Part shown: one piece after another, positions 36,690 through 46,400 of the stretch
Numbering within the stretch: the stretch's first letter is position 1
Layout of the letters: each line of letters begins with the position of its first letter
Assembly: GCA_965247815.1 (NCBI GenBank)
Contig: CBDFHW010000026.1
Span: forward strand, 124,001 to 188,000
Reading direction: 5' to 3'
Source: CBDAQA01 sp965247815
GTDB lineage: Bacteria; Planctomycetota; Phycisphaerae; Tepidisphaerales; Tepidisphaeraceae
DNA: 64,000 bases
Notes under the pieces: model-generated
Told to the model about the DNA's origin: nothing
Databases searched by the model: none
What the model saw: the letters and a program-made list of their open reading frames with translations, nothing else
Made by a program: the position numbers and the translations under genes

Positions 36690-38090
36690 ATGACAGAGGT
36701 CATGCCACTAGCCGCGCCGCACGTGCCCGCCCATTGCCAACCCTGGTTCCGCGGCGTGGATTTTAAAGTACGCCATGATGTGGTGTATGAAAAAATCGGA
36801 AGCGACGCGGTCGCAGTGCTACAGGGCGCTGGACCGGTGTTCGGTTTCGAGATTTTCCGCCAGACGAACGAATTTTTCTACCTGACCGGTTTGGAGGTCC
36901 CGCAGGCGTACTTGTTGCTCGACGGGCGGACGAAGCAGTCGACGTTGTATTTGCCGCACAGGGATGAAAAGCACGCCGCCAGCGAAGGCAATGAACTCTC
37001 GGCGGAGGATGATGGACTGATCCGGCAGCTGACTGGCGTCGATCGCGTCGTCGGATCCGAGCAGCTCACTGCCGACTTGATCGGGGCTACGCAGATCTAT
37101 ACCCCGCGGGCCAGGGCCGAAGGAAATATGGCGTCCCAGGATACGCTGAGGCACGCAGGCCGGCTGATTACCGCTGACGCCTGGGAGCACCAGCGGTCCC
37201 GCGAGGATTGCTTTTCCGACCTGTTGAAAGCCCGGCTGCCGGCGGCGGTGATTCTCGATCTGTCACCCTCGCTAGTGCAGATGCGGCTCTTGAAAAGCCC
37301 GTCGGAACTGGCGGTCATGCGCCGCGCCGGTGAGCTAACCGCCCTGGGTGTGAACGAGGCGATGCGGTCCACTCGGCCGGGCGTTTTTGAATACCAGCTC
37401 GGAGCGGTGGCCGAATACGTATACCGCAGCAACGGCGCCCGCGGTGAAGGGTATCGCCCGATCATCGCCACCGGGGAAAACATCTGGTTCCTGCATTACT
37501 ACCGCAACACCAGCGTGCTCAAAGACGGCGACTGGGTGCTGATGGACGTCGCCCCCGACGTCAGCAACTACACCAGTGACATCGGCCGATTCTGGCCCGT
37601 CAATGGAAAGTACAACACCCTGCAACGACAGCTCTACGGATACATGGTCGCGATTCACCAGTGTTATCTGAAACACCTGCAACCGGGCGTCCTGCCTGCC
37701 GAGATCGACCGGCGAGTAGTCGCCGACATGTTGCCGGTGGTGAATCGTATGAAATTCGCGACCGCGGCTCAGGAAACGGGCGTACGCGCGACGCTCGCGA
37801 AACCGACCGGCCTGACCCACACCGTCGGGATGGCAGTGCACGACAATGGCGCGTACAAGGATCACCCTTTCGACCCCGGGTTAGTATTTGCGCTCGACCC
37901 GCAGATGTGGATTCCCGAAGAGAAAATCTACGTCCGCGTCGAGGACACGGTCGTTATCACCGAAAACGGGGTCGAGAATCTAACCCCGCAATGCCCGCTC
38001 GAATTGGATGAGGTCGAATCGCTAGTTCGAAAAGGCGGCGGAATGCTGCAGATGTTTCCGCCCACCCCTGCGACCGGGACCGTGCGCTAA
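36690..38090 (+). CDS. M24-family (Xaa-Pro aminopeptidase-type) peptidase
   Basis: 466 residues from the ATG at 36690 (GGGAG six bases upstream). The N-terminal domain (about 15-180) is the creatinase/prolidase N type; the pita-bread domain follows. Metal ligands can be read as LMDVAPDVSNYTSD (two Asp, 11 apart), GLTHTVGMAVHD (His) and VRVEDTVVIT (Glu). The fourth, normally Glu in an EPG-type motif, is Asp in ALDPQMW. The change to ALDPQMW may be normal in this branch of M24B proteins. It probably removes the first residue before proline from peptides. The name pepP is avoided because of this difference. Confidence 0.85.
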   Translation: MTEVMPLAAPHVPAHCQPWFRGVDFKVRHDVVYEKIGSDAVAVLQGAGPVFGFEIFRQTNEFFYLTGLEVPQAYLLLDGRTKQSTLYLPHRDEKHAASEGNELSAEDDGLIRQLTGVDRVVGSEQLTADLIGATQIYTPRARAEGNMASQDTLRHAGRLITADAWEHQRSREDCFSDLLKARLPAAVILDLSPSLVQMRLLKSPSELAVMRRAGELTALGVNEAMRSTRPGVFEYQLGAVAEYVYRSNGARGEGYRPIIATGENIWFLHYYRNTSVLKDGDWVLMDVAPDVSNYTSDIGRFWPVNGKYNTLQRQLYGYMVAIHQCYLKHLQPGVLPAEIDRRVVADMLPVVNRMKFATAAQETGVRATLAKPTGLTHTVGMAVHDNGAYKDHPFDPGLVFALDPQMWIPEEKIYVRVEDTVVITENGVENLTPQCPLELDEVESLVRKGGGMLQMFPPTPATGTVR

Positions 38091-38124
38091 CGCGTGACGA
38101 TCTCCGCCGGTTAGAGTTGCTCGC

Positions 38125-38898
38125 ATGGCGATCACCGCTCTGGAGCACATGGTGCTCACCTCATTTCGCGAGCACCAGATTCTGCCCGCCCGGCCCCGCG
38201 TGCTCGAACTCGGGGAAAGCAATTGGTACGGCGACGTTGCCGTCGCCCAACTCGACGACGACATCGCGCGTTTGGTAGAAGACCCGGCCGAACGGCAGCG
38301 GCAATCGACCAAGCTCCGAGAGATTGATGCCCAGCGCCGCCCCGGCATGTTGTACGAACTCGCCCGCCTGTTTTTCGAAATCTCCCTGCAGCACAGCGAA
38401 TATTCGGCGGTCGATCCCGGCACGCCGGGCGCGCGGTATCGATTCGATTTGAACTTGCCGCTGCCGATCACGGATCAGTTCGACGTGGTCATCAACATCG
38501 GCACTGCCGAGCATATCTTTAATGTGTACCAGTTTTTTAAAACCGCACACGACTGCACGCTTCCCGGCGGGCTGATGATGCACAGCTCGCCTTTCACGGG
38601 CTGGCTCGATCACGGTTTTTTTAATTTCCAGCCGACATTCTTTTTCGACCTCGCGCGTGCCAACGGTTACGAGATTCTGAGTTTTATCTGCGGTCGCATC
38701 AATCCTCTGCAGTACGTACAGGTCGGTAGGCATGACGACGTTCCGAAACTAGTCCAGGCGAAGCGAATTCCGGAAGGGGCCCACATCAATGTGGTGCTGC
38801 GAAAAACGACGAACGATTCGTTCCGCGTGCCCGTTCAAGCCTATTATGCCGGTGGATTGTCGGCCGAGGCCGACAAGCTTTGGCACGAACTGCGTTAG
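38125..38898 (+). CDS. Class I SAM-dependent methyltransferase-like protein
   Basis: 257 residues. The SAM-binding signature is relaxed: VLELGESNWYGD (motif I), then after an 80-residue helical insert DLNLPLPITDQFDVVINIGTAEHIFN and TLPGGLMMHSSPFTGWL. Planctomycetes and proteobacteria carry many such proteins near sugar-modifying genes. The substrate is unknown. It precedes the YpdA-like gene by 17 bases, so they are probably co-transcribed. Confidence 0.75.
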   Translation: MAITALEHMVLTSFREHQILPARPRVLELGESNWYGDVAVAQLDDDIARLVEDPAERQRQSTKLREIDAQRRPGMLYELARLFFEISLQHSEYSAVDPGTPGARYRFDLNLPLPITDQFDVVINIGTAEHIFNVYQFFKTAHDCTLPGGLMMHSSPFTGWLDHGFFNFQPTFFFDLARANGYEILSFICGRINPLQYVQVGRHDDVPKLVQAKRIPEGAHINVVLRKTTNDSFRVPVQAYYAGGLSAEADKLWHELR

Positions 38899-38915
38899 CT
38901 GCGTTGGAAACTAAG

Positions 38916-39956
38916 ATGGAACAGGCCGCGGAAGAGACGGATGTCGCACTCATAGGCGCTGGGCCTATCGGGCTCGAACTCGCGGTCGCATTTAAGTTGG
39001 CCGGGATCGACTACATCCATTTCGACGCCCGGCAGATCGGTTACACGATCTCGTGGTTCGCGCCGCAAACGCGATTCTTCAGCAGCAACGAGCGTATCGC
39101 CATCGCGGGCGTGCCGCTGCAGACTTGGGATCAAGGCAAGGCGACACGTGAGGAGTACCTTGCTTACCTCAGGCGTATTGTAATTCAGTACGATCTGCCA
39201 GTGCGGACTTACGAACCGGTTATGGCCATCGAAAAAAAACGGGATGGTTTTCGCTTAACAACGCGGCCGGGTGGTGAAGATCGTGCGTATAGCGTCAAAC
39301 GGATCGTGCTCGCGACCGGCGGAACGGACCGCCCGCGGCGGTTGAACATTCCCGGGGAGGACCTGCCGCACGTCGATCATTACTTTAGAGACCCGCATAT
39401 CTATTTCCGCAAGCGGGTTTTGATCGTCGGCGGGAAGAACTCGGCCGTCGAAACGGCGCTGCGGTGCTATCACGCGGGCGCGTACGTAACGGTGAGCTAC
39501 CGCCGCGGCGAATTAGACCCGGCGAGCATCAAATATTGGCTTCAGCCAGAAATCAACGGCCTCATTGCCGCGGGGAAAATCGGCGGTCTTTTTCAAACGG
39601 TGCCGACCAGGATTACCCCGACCCAGGTCGAGTTTCGGCAGACGGGCACCGACGAACCGCTGGTAAAGCCGTTCGACTTCGTGCTATTGCTTATCGGCTA
39701 CGAGGCCGATTCGACGCTGCTCCGGTGCGCGGGCATCGACCTTCAAGGCGAGTGCCAGTTGCCTGTGTATGATCAGGCGACGATGCAGACCAACGTCCCC
39801 GGGATCTACGTTGCCGGCTGCGCGATCGGCGGCACTCAGGATAAATACGCTATCTTTTTGGAGAACTGTCACGTGCACGTGCCGCGGATTGTCGCGGCGT
39901 TACAGGGCCGACAAGAGGACATTGCGGTGCCCGAGTTCTCCCGGCCCGAAAGTTAA
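38916..39956 (+). CDS. YpdA/Bdr-like putative bacillithiol disulfide reductase
   Basis: 346 residues from the ATG at 38916. FAD motif GAGPIGLELAVAFKLAG, NADPH motif VGGKNSAVETALRCYHAG, and the closing FAD contact NVPGIYVAGCAIGGTQDKYAIFLENCH. The spacing and the lack of a C-x-x-C redox pair fit the YpdA/Bdr group, not thioredoxin reductase. In Firmicutes this enzyme reduces bacillithiol disulfide. No other bacillithiol gene is in the window, so its thiol partner is open. Confidence 0.8.
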   Translation: MEQAAEETDVALIGAGPIGLELAVAFKLAGIDYIHFDARQIGYTISWFAPQTRFFSSNERIAIAGVPLQTWDQGKATREEYLAYLRRIVIQYDLPVRTYEPVMAIEKKRDGFRLTTRPGGEDRAYSVKRIVLATGGTDRPRRLNIPGEDLPHVDHYFRDPHIYFRKRVLIVGGKNSAVETALRCYHAGAYVTVSYRRGELDPASIKYWLQPEINGLIAAGKIGGLFQTVPTRITPTQVEFRQTGTDEPLVKPFDFVLLLIGYEADSTLLRCAGIDLQGECQLPVYDQATMQTNVPGIYVAGCAIGGTQDKYAIFLENCHVHVPRIVAALQGRQEDIAVPEFSRPES

Positions 39957-39972
39957 TTTTCAATAGCAGACA

Positions 39973-40227
39973 ATGAGCAGTCTACAGTCACTGGGAATCT
40001 ACGGTTCGAGACGAGCGGCTCACGAGCCGGCACCGCAGCATCTGCTTGTGCTGGAACGTCCGCTTCAAAAACTTCTGGAATTCACCCACCGGTCGATCGA
40101 CGACGTCGTCAACTGCCCGCTGGCCAAGCGGGAAGTCCTGGGGTATTACAAACTACAACAGCAGATCCGTCGCAACGATGAAGCATATCAGCTGGACAAG
40201 TGGTGGGGCGGGGTATCGACACGGTAG
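39973..40227 (+). CDS. Hypothetical 84-residue protein
   Basis: An ATG at 39973, 16 bases after the YpdA-like stop, without a clear ribosome site. The translation (LERPLQKLLEFTHRSIDDVV, CPLAKREVLGYYKLQ) is charged and helical with a Trp-Trp-Gly-Gly end and no known domain. It may be real because its composition fits a soluble protein and no other frame is open. Confidence is limited. Confidence 0.45.
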   Translation: MSSLQSLGIYGSRRAAHEPAPQHLLVLERPLQKLLEFTHRSIDDVVNCPLAKREVLGYYKLQQQIRRNDEAYQLDKWWGGVSTR

Positions 40228-40370
40228 CCGATGAATGCGGAATCTCTTCCTCCACCAGTCAAAATCCGGACGGGCATTTCGTCGGCGGCTCAGCTTTCTT
40301 GGGCGCTGTCTTGATTCTGCCACGGGGCTGGTTGTAATGGCGATCGAATTTCATTCAAAGGAGTCAGCAA

Positions 40371-41591
40371 TTGCAGTGGCCCGGATTTGCCGAAGGATTT
40401 CTGTTCATCGCCAGCTACGTCCCGTGCGGGCCTTTAACCTGGATGGCGTACACCTACGGCACGTTCGCCGGGCGTACGAAAATGCTGCTCCTGGATAAGC
40501 CCCGGCCGGCACCGAATCCGCCGCCGCTGGTAACAATCTTAATCCCGGCCAAGGACGAAGAGGTCCGCATCCGCGCGTGCCTGCAGTCGGCATTGGATCA
40601 GGATTATCCGAATTTCGAACTGATCGCGATCGACGACCGCAGCGACGACCGCACCGGCGCGATTATGGACGAGATGGCGCTCGAAGACCCGCGGCTGAAG
40701 GTGCTGCACATTCAACCGGGCTCACTGGAGCCGGGCTGGACCGGGAAAAATAACGCGCTGTTCCAGGGGACCAAGATCGCCAACGGCGGTTGGCTCTTGT
40801 TCGTCGACTCCGACGTTTTGCTGGAAAAGACCGCAATGACGCGGTCGGTCACCGTGTCGAAGTACAAAAAATACGATCTGTTCAGCGTGCTGCCCCGGTT
40901 GGAAACGCATACGGTCTGGGAATCAATGCTGATCCCCGTCTGCTCCGCGGCGGCGGCGACGATGTACCTGATCGCGTTTAACAACAACGACAAAGTAAAA
41001 ATGGGCGCATTCGCGAACGGTCAGTTTATGCTGACCACCCGGGCAGCCTATGACGCGATCGGCGGCCACGAAACGGTCAAAGACCGGTTCTGCGAAGACA
41101 CGGAAATCGCCCGGCTGATGAAAGAGCGCGGGCTTCGTGCCCGCGTGAGCATGGGCGACGACGTCTGCGCGGTCCGCATGTACAACAGTCTGCCCAACAT
41201 CATCAAGGGGTGGACCCGCATCTATTACGCCGCCAAGGTCGGAAAGAAAAAACAAATCCTGGGCGCGATTAACTTCCTGGCAACGTCTTGTTTCCCGGTC
41301 TATCCGGTGCTGATTTATGGCATCTATCGAGCGCTGCACCCGCGTCACAACATCCTGGACTACGCCTGGCTCGGGGCGGCCGTCGTCCATTTCGGGTTGA
41401 TGATGGTGGTGCTCGGCTTCGTCTACAAGTGGAGCCGGAACTCGGCCTGGTACGCGCTGATGTTCCCTGTCGCCGGTCCGATGCTGCTCTACATCCTGAT
41501 CAAAGCGCTGATCATGTGCATCACGAAGAAGTTGGAATGGCGGGGGACCGTCTATTCGCACACGATGGCCCAGAACCTGCCGGTGAAATAA
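40371..41591 (+). CDS. Membrane glycosyltransferase, family 2
   Basis: 406 residues starting at a TTG; AAAGGAG about seven bases upstream makes this start convincing. After an N-terminal hydrophobic helix comes the GT-A domain: VTILIPAKDEEVRIRACL, YPNFELIAIDDRSDDRT, LFVDSDVLLE (D-x-D), FCEDTEIARLMKE and a Q/R-x-x-R/W-like IIKGWTRIYYA. Three to four membrane helices end the protein. This is the HpnI/ceramide-glucosyltransferase-like type that sits in the inner membrane and elongates lipids or polysaccharides. The sugar is not known. The 143-base gap upstream holds nothing clear. Confidence 0.88.
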   Translation: MQWPGFAEGFLFIASYVPCGPLTWMAYTYGTFAGRTKMLLLDKPRPAPNPPPLVTILIPAKDEEVRIRACLQSALDQDYPNFELIAIDDRSDDRTGAIMDEMALEDPRLKVLHIQPGSLEPGWTGKNNALFQGTKIANGGWLLFVDSDVLLEKTAMTRSVTVSKYKKYDLFSVLPRLETHTVWESMLIPVCSAAAATMYLIAFNNNDKVKMGAFANGQFMLTTRAAYDAIGGHETVKDRFCEDTEIARLMKERGLRARVSMGDDVCAVRMYNSLPNIIKGWTRIYYAAKVGKKKQILGAINFLATSCFPVYPVLIYGIYRALHPRHNILDYAWLGAAVVHFGLMMVVLGFVYKWSRNSAWYALMFPVAGPMLLYILIKALIMCITKKLEWRGTVYSHTMAQNLPVK

Positions 41592-41603
41592 GGATCGATC
41601 TCG

Positions 41604-42509
41604 ATGGCGAATCTAGATCAATTCAATTCTCAATTTGCAATCGCAGACACCCTTCATTTCACCGCCGGAAACGGCGGCTTGGCAAAGGCAATTGTTACGA
41701 CGCCCCTGGCTATCGCAGAAATCTATCTCAACGGCGCGCACGTCACGCACTTTCAACCGACCGGCCAGAAGCCGGTGCTGTTCATGAGCGGTAAAAGTCG
41801 GTTCGAACCGGGCAAACCGATTCGCGGCGGCGTACCGATCTGTTTCCCATGGTTCGGAAATCTCGAGGGGCACCCGCAGGCACCGGCCCACGGATTCGCC
41901 CGAACGTCGGAGTGGACCGTTCGGACCGCAACACGGTCACCCGACGGCGTCGTGACCCTCGGGTTCGCGCTCGACTGCCATGACGCGAACTCGACCGACT
42001 GGCCGCACGCGTGCTCGGCTTTGTACACGGCGGCAATCGGCTCGACGCTCGGACTTTCACTGACGATCTCGCATCACACCGGCGAACCGTTTCTTTTCGA
42101 AGAAGCGCTCCACACCTATTTCAGCGTGGCCGACGTGCGACAGGTCAGCGTCGATGGCTTGTCGCACACCGGATATCTCGACAAGCTGCAGGCCGGCCGG
42201 GAATTCATGGAAGGTGCCACCCCTGTACGCATTACAGGAGAGACCGACCGCGTCTACCTTGATACAACCGCGACGTGTGAGATCCACGACCCGGTGGCGG
42301 GGCGCACCCTTGTCGTGAAAAAAAAGGGTTCGAACGCGACCGTGCTCTGGAACCCCTGGGTGGCCAAGTCCAAGGCGATGGCCGACTTCGGCGACGACGA
42401 ATGGCCCGGCATGTTGTGCATCGAAACGTGCAACGTGGGTCGGTCGGCGGTCAGATTGTCACCGGGTGAATCGCACACGATGTCGGCCGAGATTTCTGTA
42501 AAAGTTTAG
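41604..42509 (+). CDS. D-hexose-6-phosphate mutarotase (YeaD-like)
   Basis: 301 residues of the aldose-1-epimerase fold. RGGVPICFPWFGNLEGHPQAPAHGFART carries the conserved first His/Arg region. LFEEALHTYFSVAD (His), TDRVYLDT and the C-terminal LCIETCNVG (Glu) complete the family's active site. It interconverts anomers of hexose 6-phosphates and would help supply sugar phosphates to the adjoining glycosyltransferase, 12 bases upstream. The stop faces that of the DUF2179-type gene. Confidence 0.9.
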   Translation: MANLDQFNSQFAIADTLHFTAGNGGLAKAIVTTPLAIAEIYLNGAHVTHFQPTGQKPVLFMSGKSRFEPGKPIRGGVPICFPWFGNLEGHPQAPAHGFARTSEWTVRTATRSPDGVVTLGFALDCHDANSTDWPHACSALYTAAIGSTLGLSLTISHHTGEPFLFEEALHTYFSVADVRQVSVDGLSHTGYLDKLQAGREFMEGATPVRITGETDRVYLDTTATCEIHDPVAGRTLVVKKKGSNATVLWNPWVAKSKAMADFGDDEWPGMLCIETCNVGRSAVRLSPGESHTMSAEISVKV

Positions 42510-42522
42510 CGCCACGGGGTGC

Positions 42523-43059
42523 TCAGGCCGCCATTCGGCGAAGGTCGGGCACGAGCTTTCCTGAGTCGCGGGCGAGCCGGATGTCGTGCACCAGATAATA
42601 GCAATCCGTGTCGATTTTTTTCGCATCGTTGATCAGCTGCATCGCCTGTCGGCGGGGGACGTGGATCGACAGCGCGGCGACTTCACCGTCGCGGCCGTGC
42701 CCCTGGAATTCGGTGACCCTGTATCCGATCGATCGCAACGCCATCGCCAGCGCGCTTCCCTGATAGGTGTAGACTGACACCATCTGCTCGCCGAGCCCTA
42801 GCATTCGCTCGACCGTAATTCCCAGGTAAGTTCCCGCGGCAAACCCCGAGGCGTACGCCAGCGCATACGCGAGATGGTTGAAGTTCTGCAGCACTTTGGC
42901 CACCGCGACCAGATAAATGATGGATTCGAGAAAGCCGAGCACGGCGGCGAACTTTCTTCGGCCCTGGACGATTGCGACGGTTCGAACGGTGTCCAGGGTC
43001 ATGTCTGTCACGCGGGCCAGACCGATCAGAATACACGTCAGCAGTACTGTCCAAGTCAT
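42523..43059 (-). CDS. DUF2179/UPF0316-type membrane protein
   Basis: 178 residues. Three hydrophobic helices in the first 95 residues, with LARVTDMTLDTVRTVAIVQGRRKFAA between them, the recurrent start of this family. A cytoplasmic DUF2179-type domain of about 75 residues follows (GYRVTEFQGHGRDGEVAALSIHVPRRQAMQLIN). Family members of unknown function are widespread in bacteria. The 369 bases upstream (43060-43428) contain no gene. Confidence 0.85.
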   Translation of the reverse strand: MTWTVLLTCILIGLARVTDMTLDTVRTVAIVQGRRKFAAVLGFLESIIYLVAVAKVLQNFNHLAYALAYASGFAAGTYLGITVERMLGLGEQMVSVYTYQGSALAMALRSIGYRVTEFQGHGRDGEVAALSIHVPRRQAMQLINDAKKIDTDCYYLVHDIRLARDSGKLVPDLRRMAA

Positions 43060-43428
43060 CTGTTTATGGTTCCTGTAATTCGATCGTCGCCAAAATCAGC
43101 GGTGCGAGACCTTGCCGATGCGGTTACCCGGCAGACCCGTTCGGTCACCGTGGCCCGCCGCCTATTCAATCGGACAGATGATTGGCGTTCCGAAGCCCGC
43201 AAAGCGGACATTTCTCACACGGATTTATCGGACGTAACGCACCCGGATCAGGGAACGAAACTGCTTTCACGGCGTCCCTTCATCGGTTCTGCAGAAAGCC
43301 CGTCAAATAATCGACAGCGACCTGCACACCCGTGCCGGCTTTGCCGATTATGACTGCATCCAGTTCCGAACTGCGCGGTACGGCGATCCGTCCGTCGGTC
43401 GGAATTACGGCAAGACCCGGAGTTTTCA
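43060..43428. other. Intergenic region without recognised elements
   Basis: A divergent gap between the DUF2179-type gene and the giant surface protein. I see no credible open frame, tRNA or repeat, only the likely two promoters. The CGGAG site for the downstream TTG start is at its right end. Confidence 0.4.
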
Positions 43429-46400
43429 TTGAAGTACAATCGCAAGTCATCGGTGCCCGTTGTTCGCGCCTTTGAGCCCGTGATCGAAATGCTCGAACAC
43501 CGGCAGTTGCTGTCGGCGTCGCTGGGGCTCAGCAGTTCGCTGATGGTCTTCAATGCCGTCCGTAATTCGTCAGCCAGCACCGTTCAAACTCTGGTTTTGA
43601 CCGACACCGGGGACGCGACGCTGGTGCTCGGACCCGAGTCTGTCAGCATCGCCAACGACCCGGGCAGTCCCACCGCCGACGCGGCGCGGTTCAGCCTGCT
43701 GAACGCCGCGAGCATCCCTCAGACTCTATCGCCGGGGGAATCCTTCGGGCTTCAGTTGCGTTTCGCTGCCAACGCGGTCGGAATCAACTCCGCTGTTCTT
43801 GATATCAATTCAGGCGACGCAGTTAACTCCCTTCAGGAAGTGACCCTGCGGGGCATTGGCACTGCCGGGCTGGGTGGTACGAATCAGCCGTCACTGGCGC
43901 GAATCCTGCGCGCGTACAACATTCCGACCATTGTCGGTGAAGGCGCGAACGACGCCGACGTGGCGATCGATTCGACCTATCCGAACCCGCCCGACCCATC
44001 GAGCCAGGAAGTAAACCTGCAGCGGATGGTCAAAGCCGGCGCCGGTCCGGTCACGATCCAGACGCTGGCGAGCTTCACCGCGAGTGGGTTTCCCAAGAGC
44101 TACGTGCTGGGCACGTACACGCCGGGCAACCCGGCGGGTTTAAGCGAGCTTTTTTACACGCCGTCGAATGAAAATCAGACGACGTTCGTGCACCCGCAGG
44201 GATCGACGTCGTTCGACCCGGGGGTGACTCCGTTCGGGTTCTATTTCGTGTCGAACGTTCAGGTGAAGGGCCGGCTCGGGTACAGCGAAGATTCGTTGAA
44301 CACCTGGGACGCGACCAACCCGCGGAAGTTCCGATTCTTTCCGTTAAAAAATCCGGACGGCACTGTCGTCGCCAACGCGTACGTGATGACCAGCACGGAA
44401 TGGAACGCGCCGGCCGGGTACGACTTTACGAACATCGTCGCGATCGTGCGAAACATCAAAGCGGCGCCGGCCGCACCGGACGGGCCTGTGCTGGGGCTGC
44501 AGAATACGAACGCCGTCGCGGGCAGTGACCGCATGATTTTCAACCGAATCCAGAGTCCGAACACCACGCTCGGGGACCAGGTCCACGACACCGGCGTGCT
44601 CAAGATTAATAACACCGGCACACAGCCATTGGTGGTGAATTCCTACACGCTTAGCGCGGGTTGGACTCTCGTGACACCGCCCGCGTTTCCGTTGACGGTG
44701 GCCCCGGGCGCGACGTTCAACCTGACCGTGAAGTTCACCGCGACCACGGTCCCGAAAGTGCCGTACAACGAAACAAGTTCGCCGTCGTATCCGACCGGCG
44801 GGGGCGCTTATCACGGCGCGCTGACCTTGAACAGCAACGACCCGAATCACGCGACCTCGACCATCCCGCTGGCCGGCTGGTGGCAGCTGCACTCGGAAAA
44901 CAGCAACGAACCCAGCCTGCAATCGATCGTGAATCTGATCGAAGGCTGGACGACGAACATCAACTCCAAGCCGATCCCGGAACTGAACGAGAGCACGTCG
45001 ACGACGAACTCGAGTCCGACGTATTACGGCGAAGAAGTCGTGTCGAGTTATTGGATGGCCGCCGACCCGTCGATTGCTGTTAACGTTCAGCAGATTGCCG
45101 CTTACCACACGCAAGGAAATACCGGCTCGACGTATTGGTACCCGCAGGGCAGCTCGTCGCGGAACAAACTGTTCACGACCGCCGCCGACGACGGGCAGAC
45201 TCTGCTGCCATACGCGACCGGTACGACCACGCCCGCGGCGGCAAACTTCACGTCGACCGGAACCTTCGGGTTCGACCTCGACGGAGAATTCAGCGACGAC
45301 TCGATGAACCCGTACCGGTCGGGCGGGGGCCACGACATTCGGTTCTTCCCGGTCCGGGACGTGAACGGCAACATCGTGCCGAACTCGTACGTCGTGACGA
45401 TGGACTACGCGAGTACGACCGCGAACTTCGACTTCCAGGACAACGTGTACATGGTCAGCAACATCCACCCCGCGGCCACGCCGGCGATGCCGATCGATTC
45501 CTATTCGACCGTCACCGGCACGACGTCGGTCACCGTGCAATGGGGACCGACGCTGGACGGCACTCTGCTGGGATACAACGTGTATCGCGCGTCCGCGGTG
45601 ACCGGGCCGTTCACGCTGTTGACCGGCACGCCGACCACTTTGCGCAGTTTTGTTGATAACAGCGCGCCGACGGGCACGACGTCATATTACCGGGTGACGG
45701 CGGTGGACTCGGCGAGCAGCGCAGAGTCGCTGGGCACGACGTCTGCCGCGGTAGTCCCGAGCGTTGCGGTCGTAGTGACATCGGGCCATCCCACGGTTAC
45801 TGATCAGTCACTGAGCACGCAGGCAGGGGTCGCGGTTTCGATCGACGAACTCGCGACGGCCACCGACGCCGACGGAAGCATTTCACACGGCTCGGTCGTC
45901 ATCAGCACGGCCCCGGCTCACGGGTCCACGGCCATCGATCCGAACAGCGGTGCGATTACGTATACCCCCGCTGCCGGTTTCTCGGGTGCCGATTCGTTCC
46001 GGTACACGGTCGCCGATAACACCGGTGCCGTTTCCAGCCCCGGAACCATCTCAGTGACGGTCGCCGCGCAGCCGATCGGTAATCCCACGGCACCGAATCT
46101 GTCGCAAACGACGGCTTATCAGACGGCAGTCGTGTTCGACGAGTTCGCGACCGCAACCGACCCGACCGCCACCCTGCTCACGTCGGGCGTGGTCATCACG
46201 CAAAATCCCGCGCACGGGACAGTCGCGATCGATTCGGCGACCGGAAAAATCACCTACACCCCCGAGGCCGGCTTCTCAGGCACGGATACACTGCAGTACA
46301 CCATCCAGGACAACCTGCAGGCGGTTTCTCCGCCGGCCACACTGACGATCACCGTCACGCCGAAACCGACCATCCCCGTCGCCGCGACCGTCACTTCGAC

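Noticed and set aside
44344..45540. A 398-codon leftward open frame inside the giant protein gene
   Set aside because: Arg/His/Val-dominated shadow frame without any domain.
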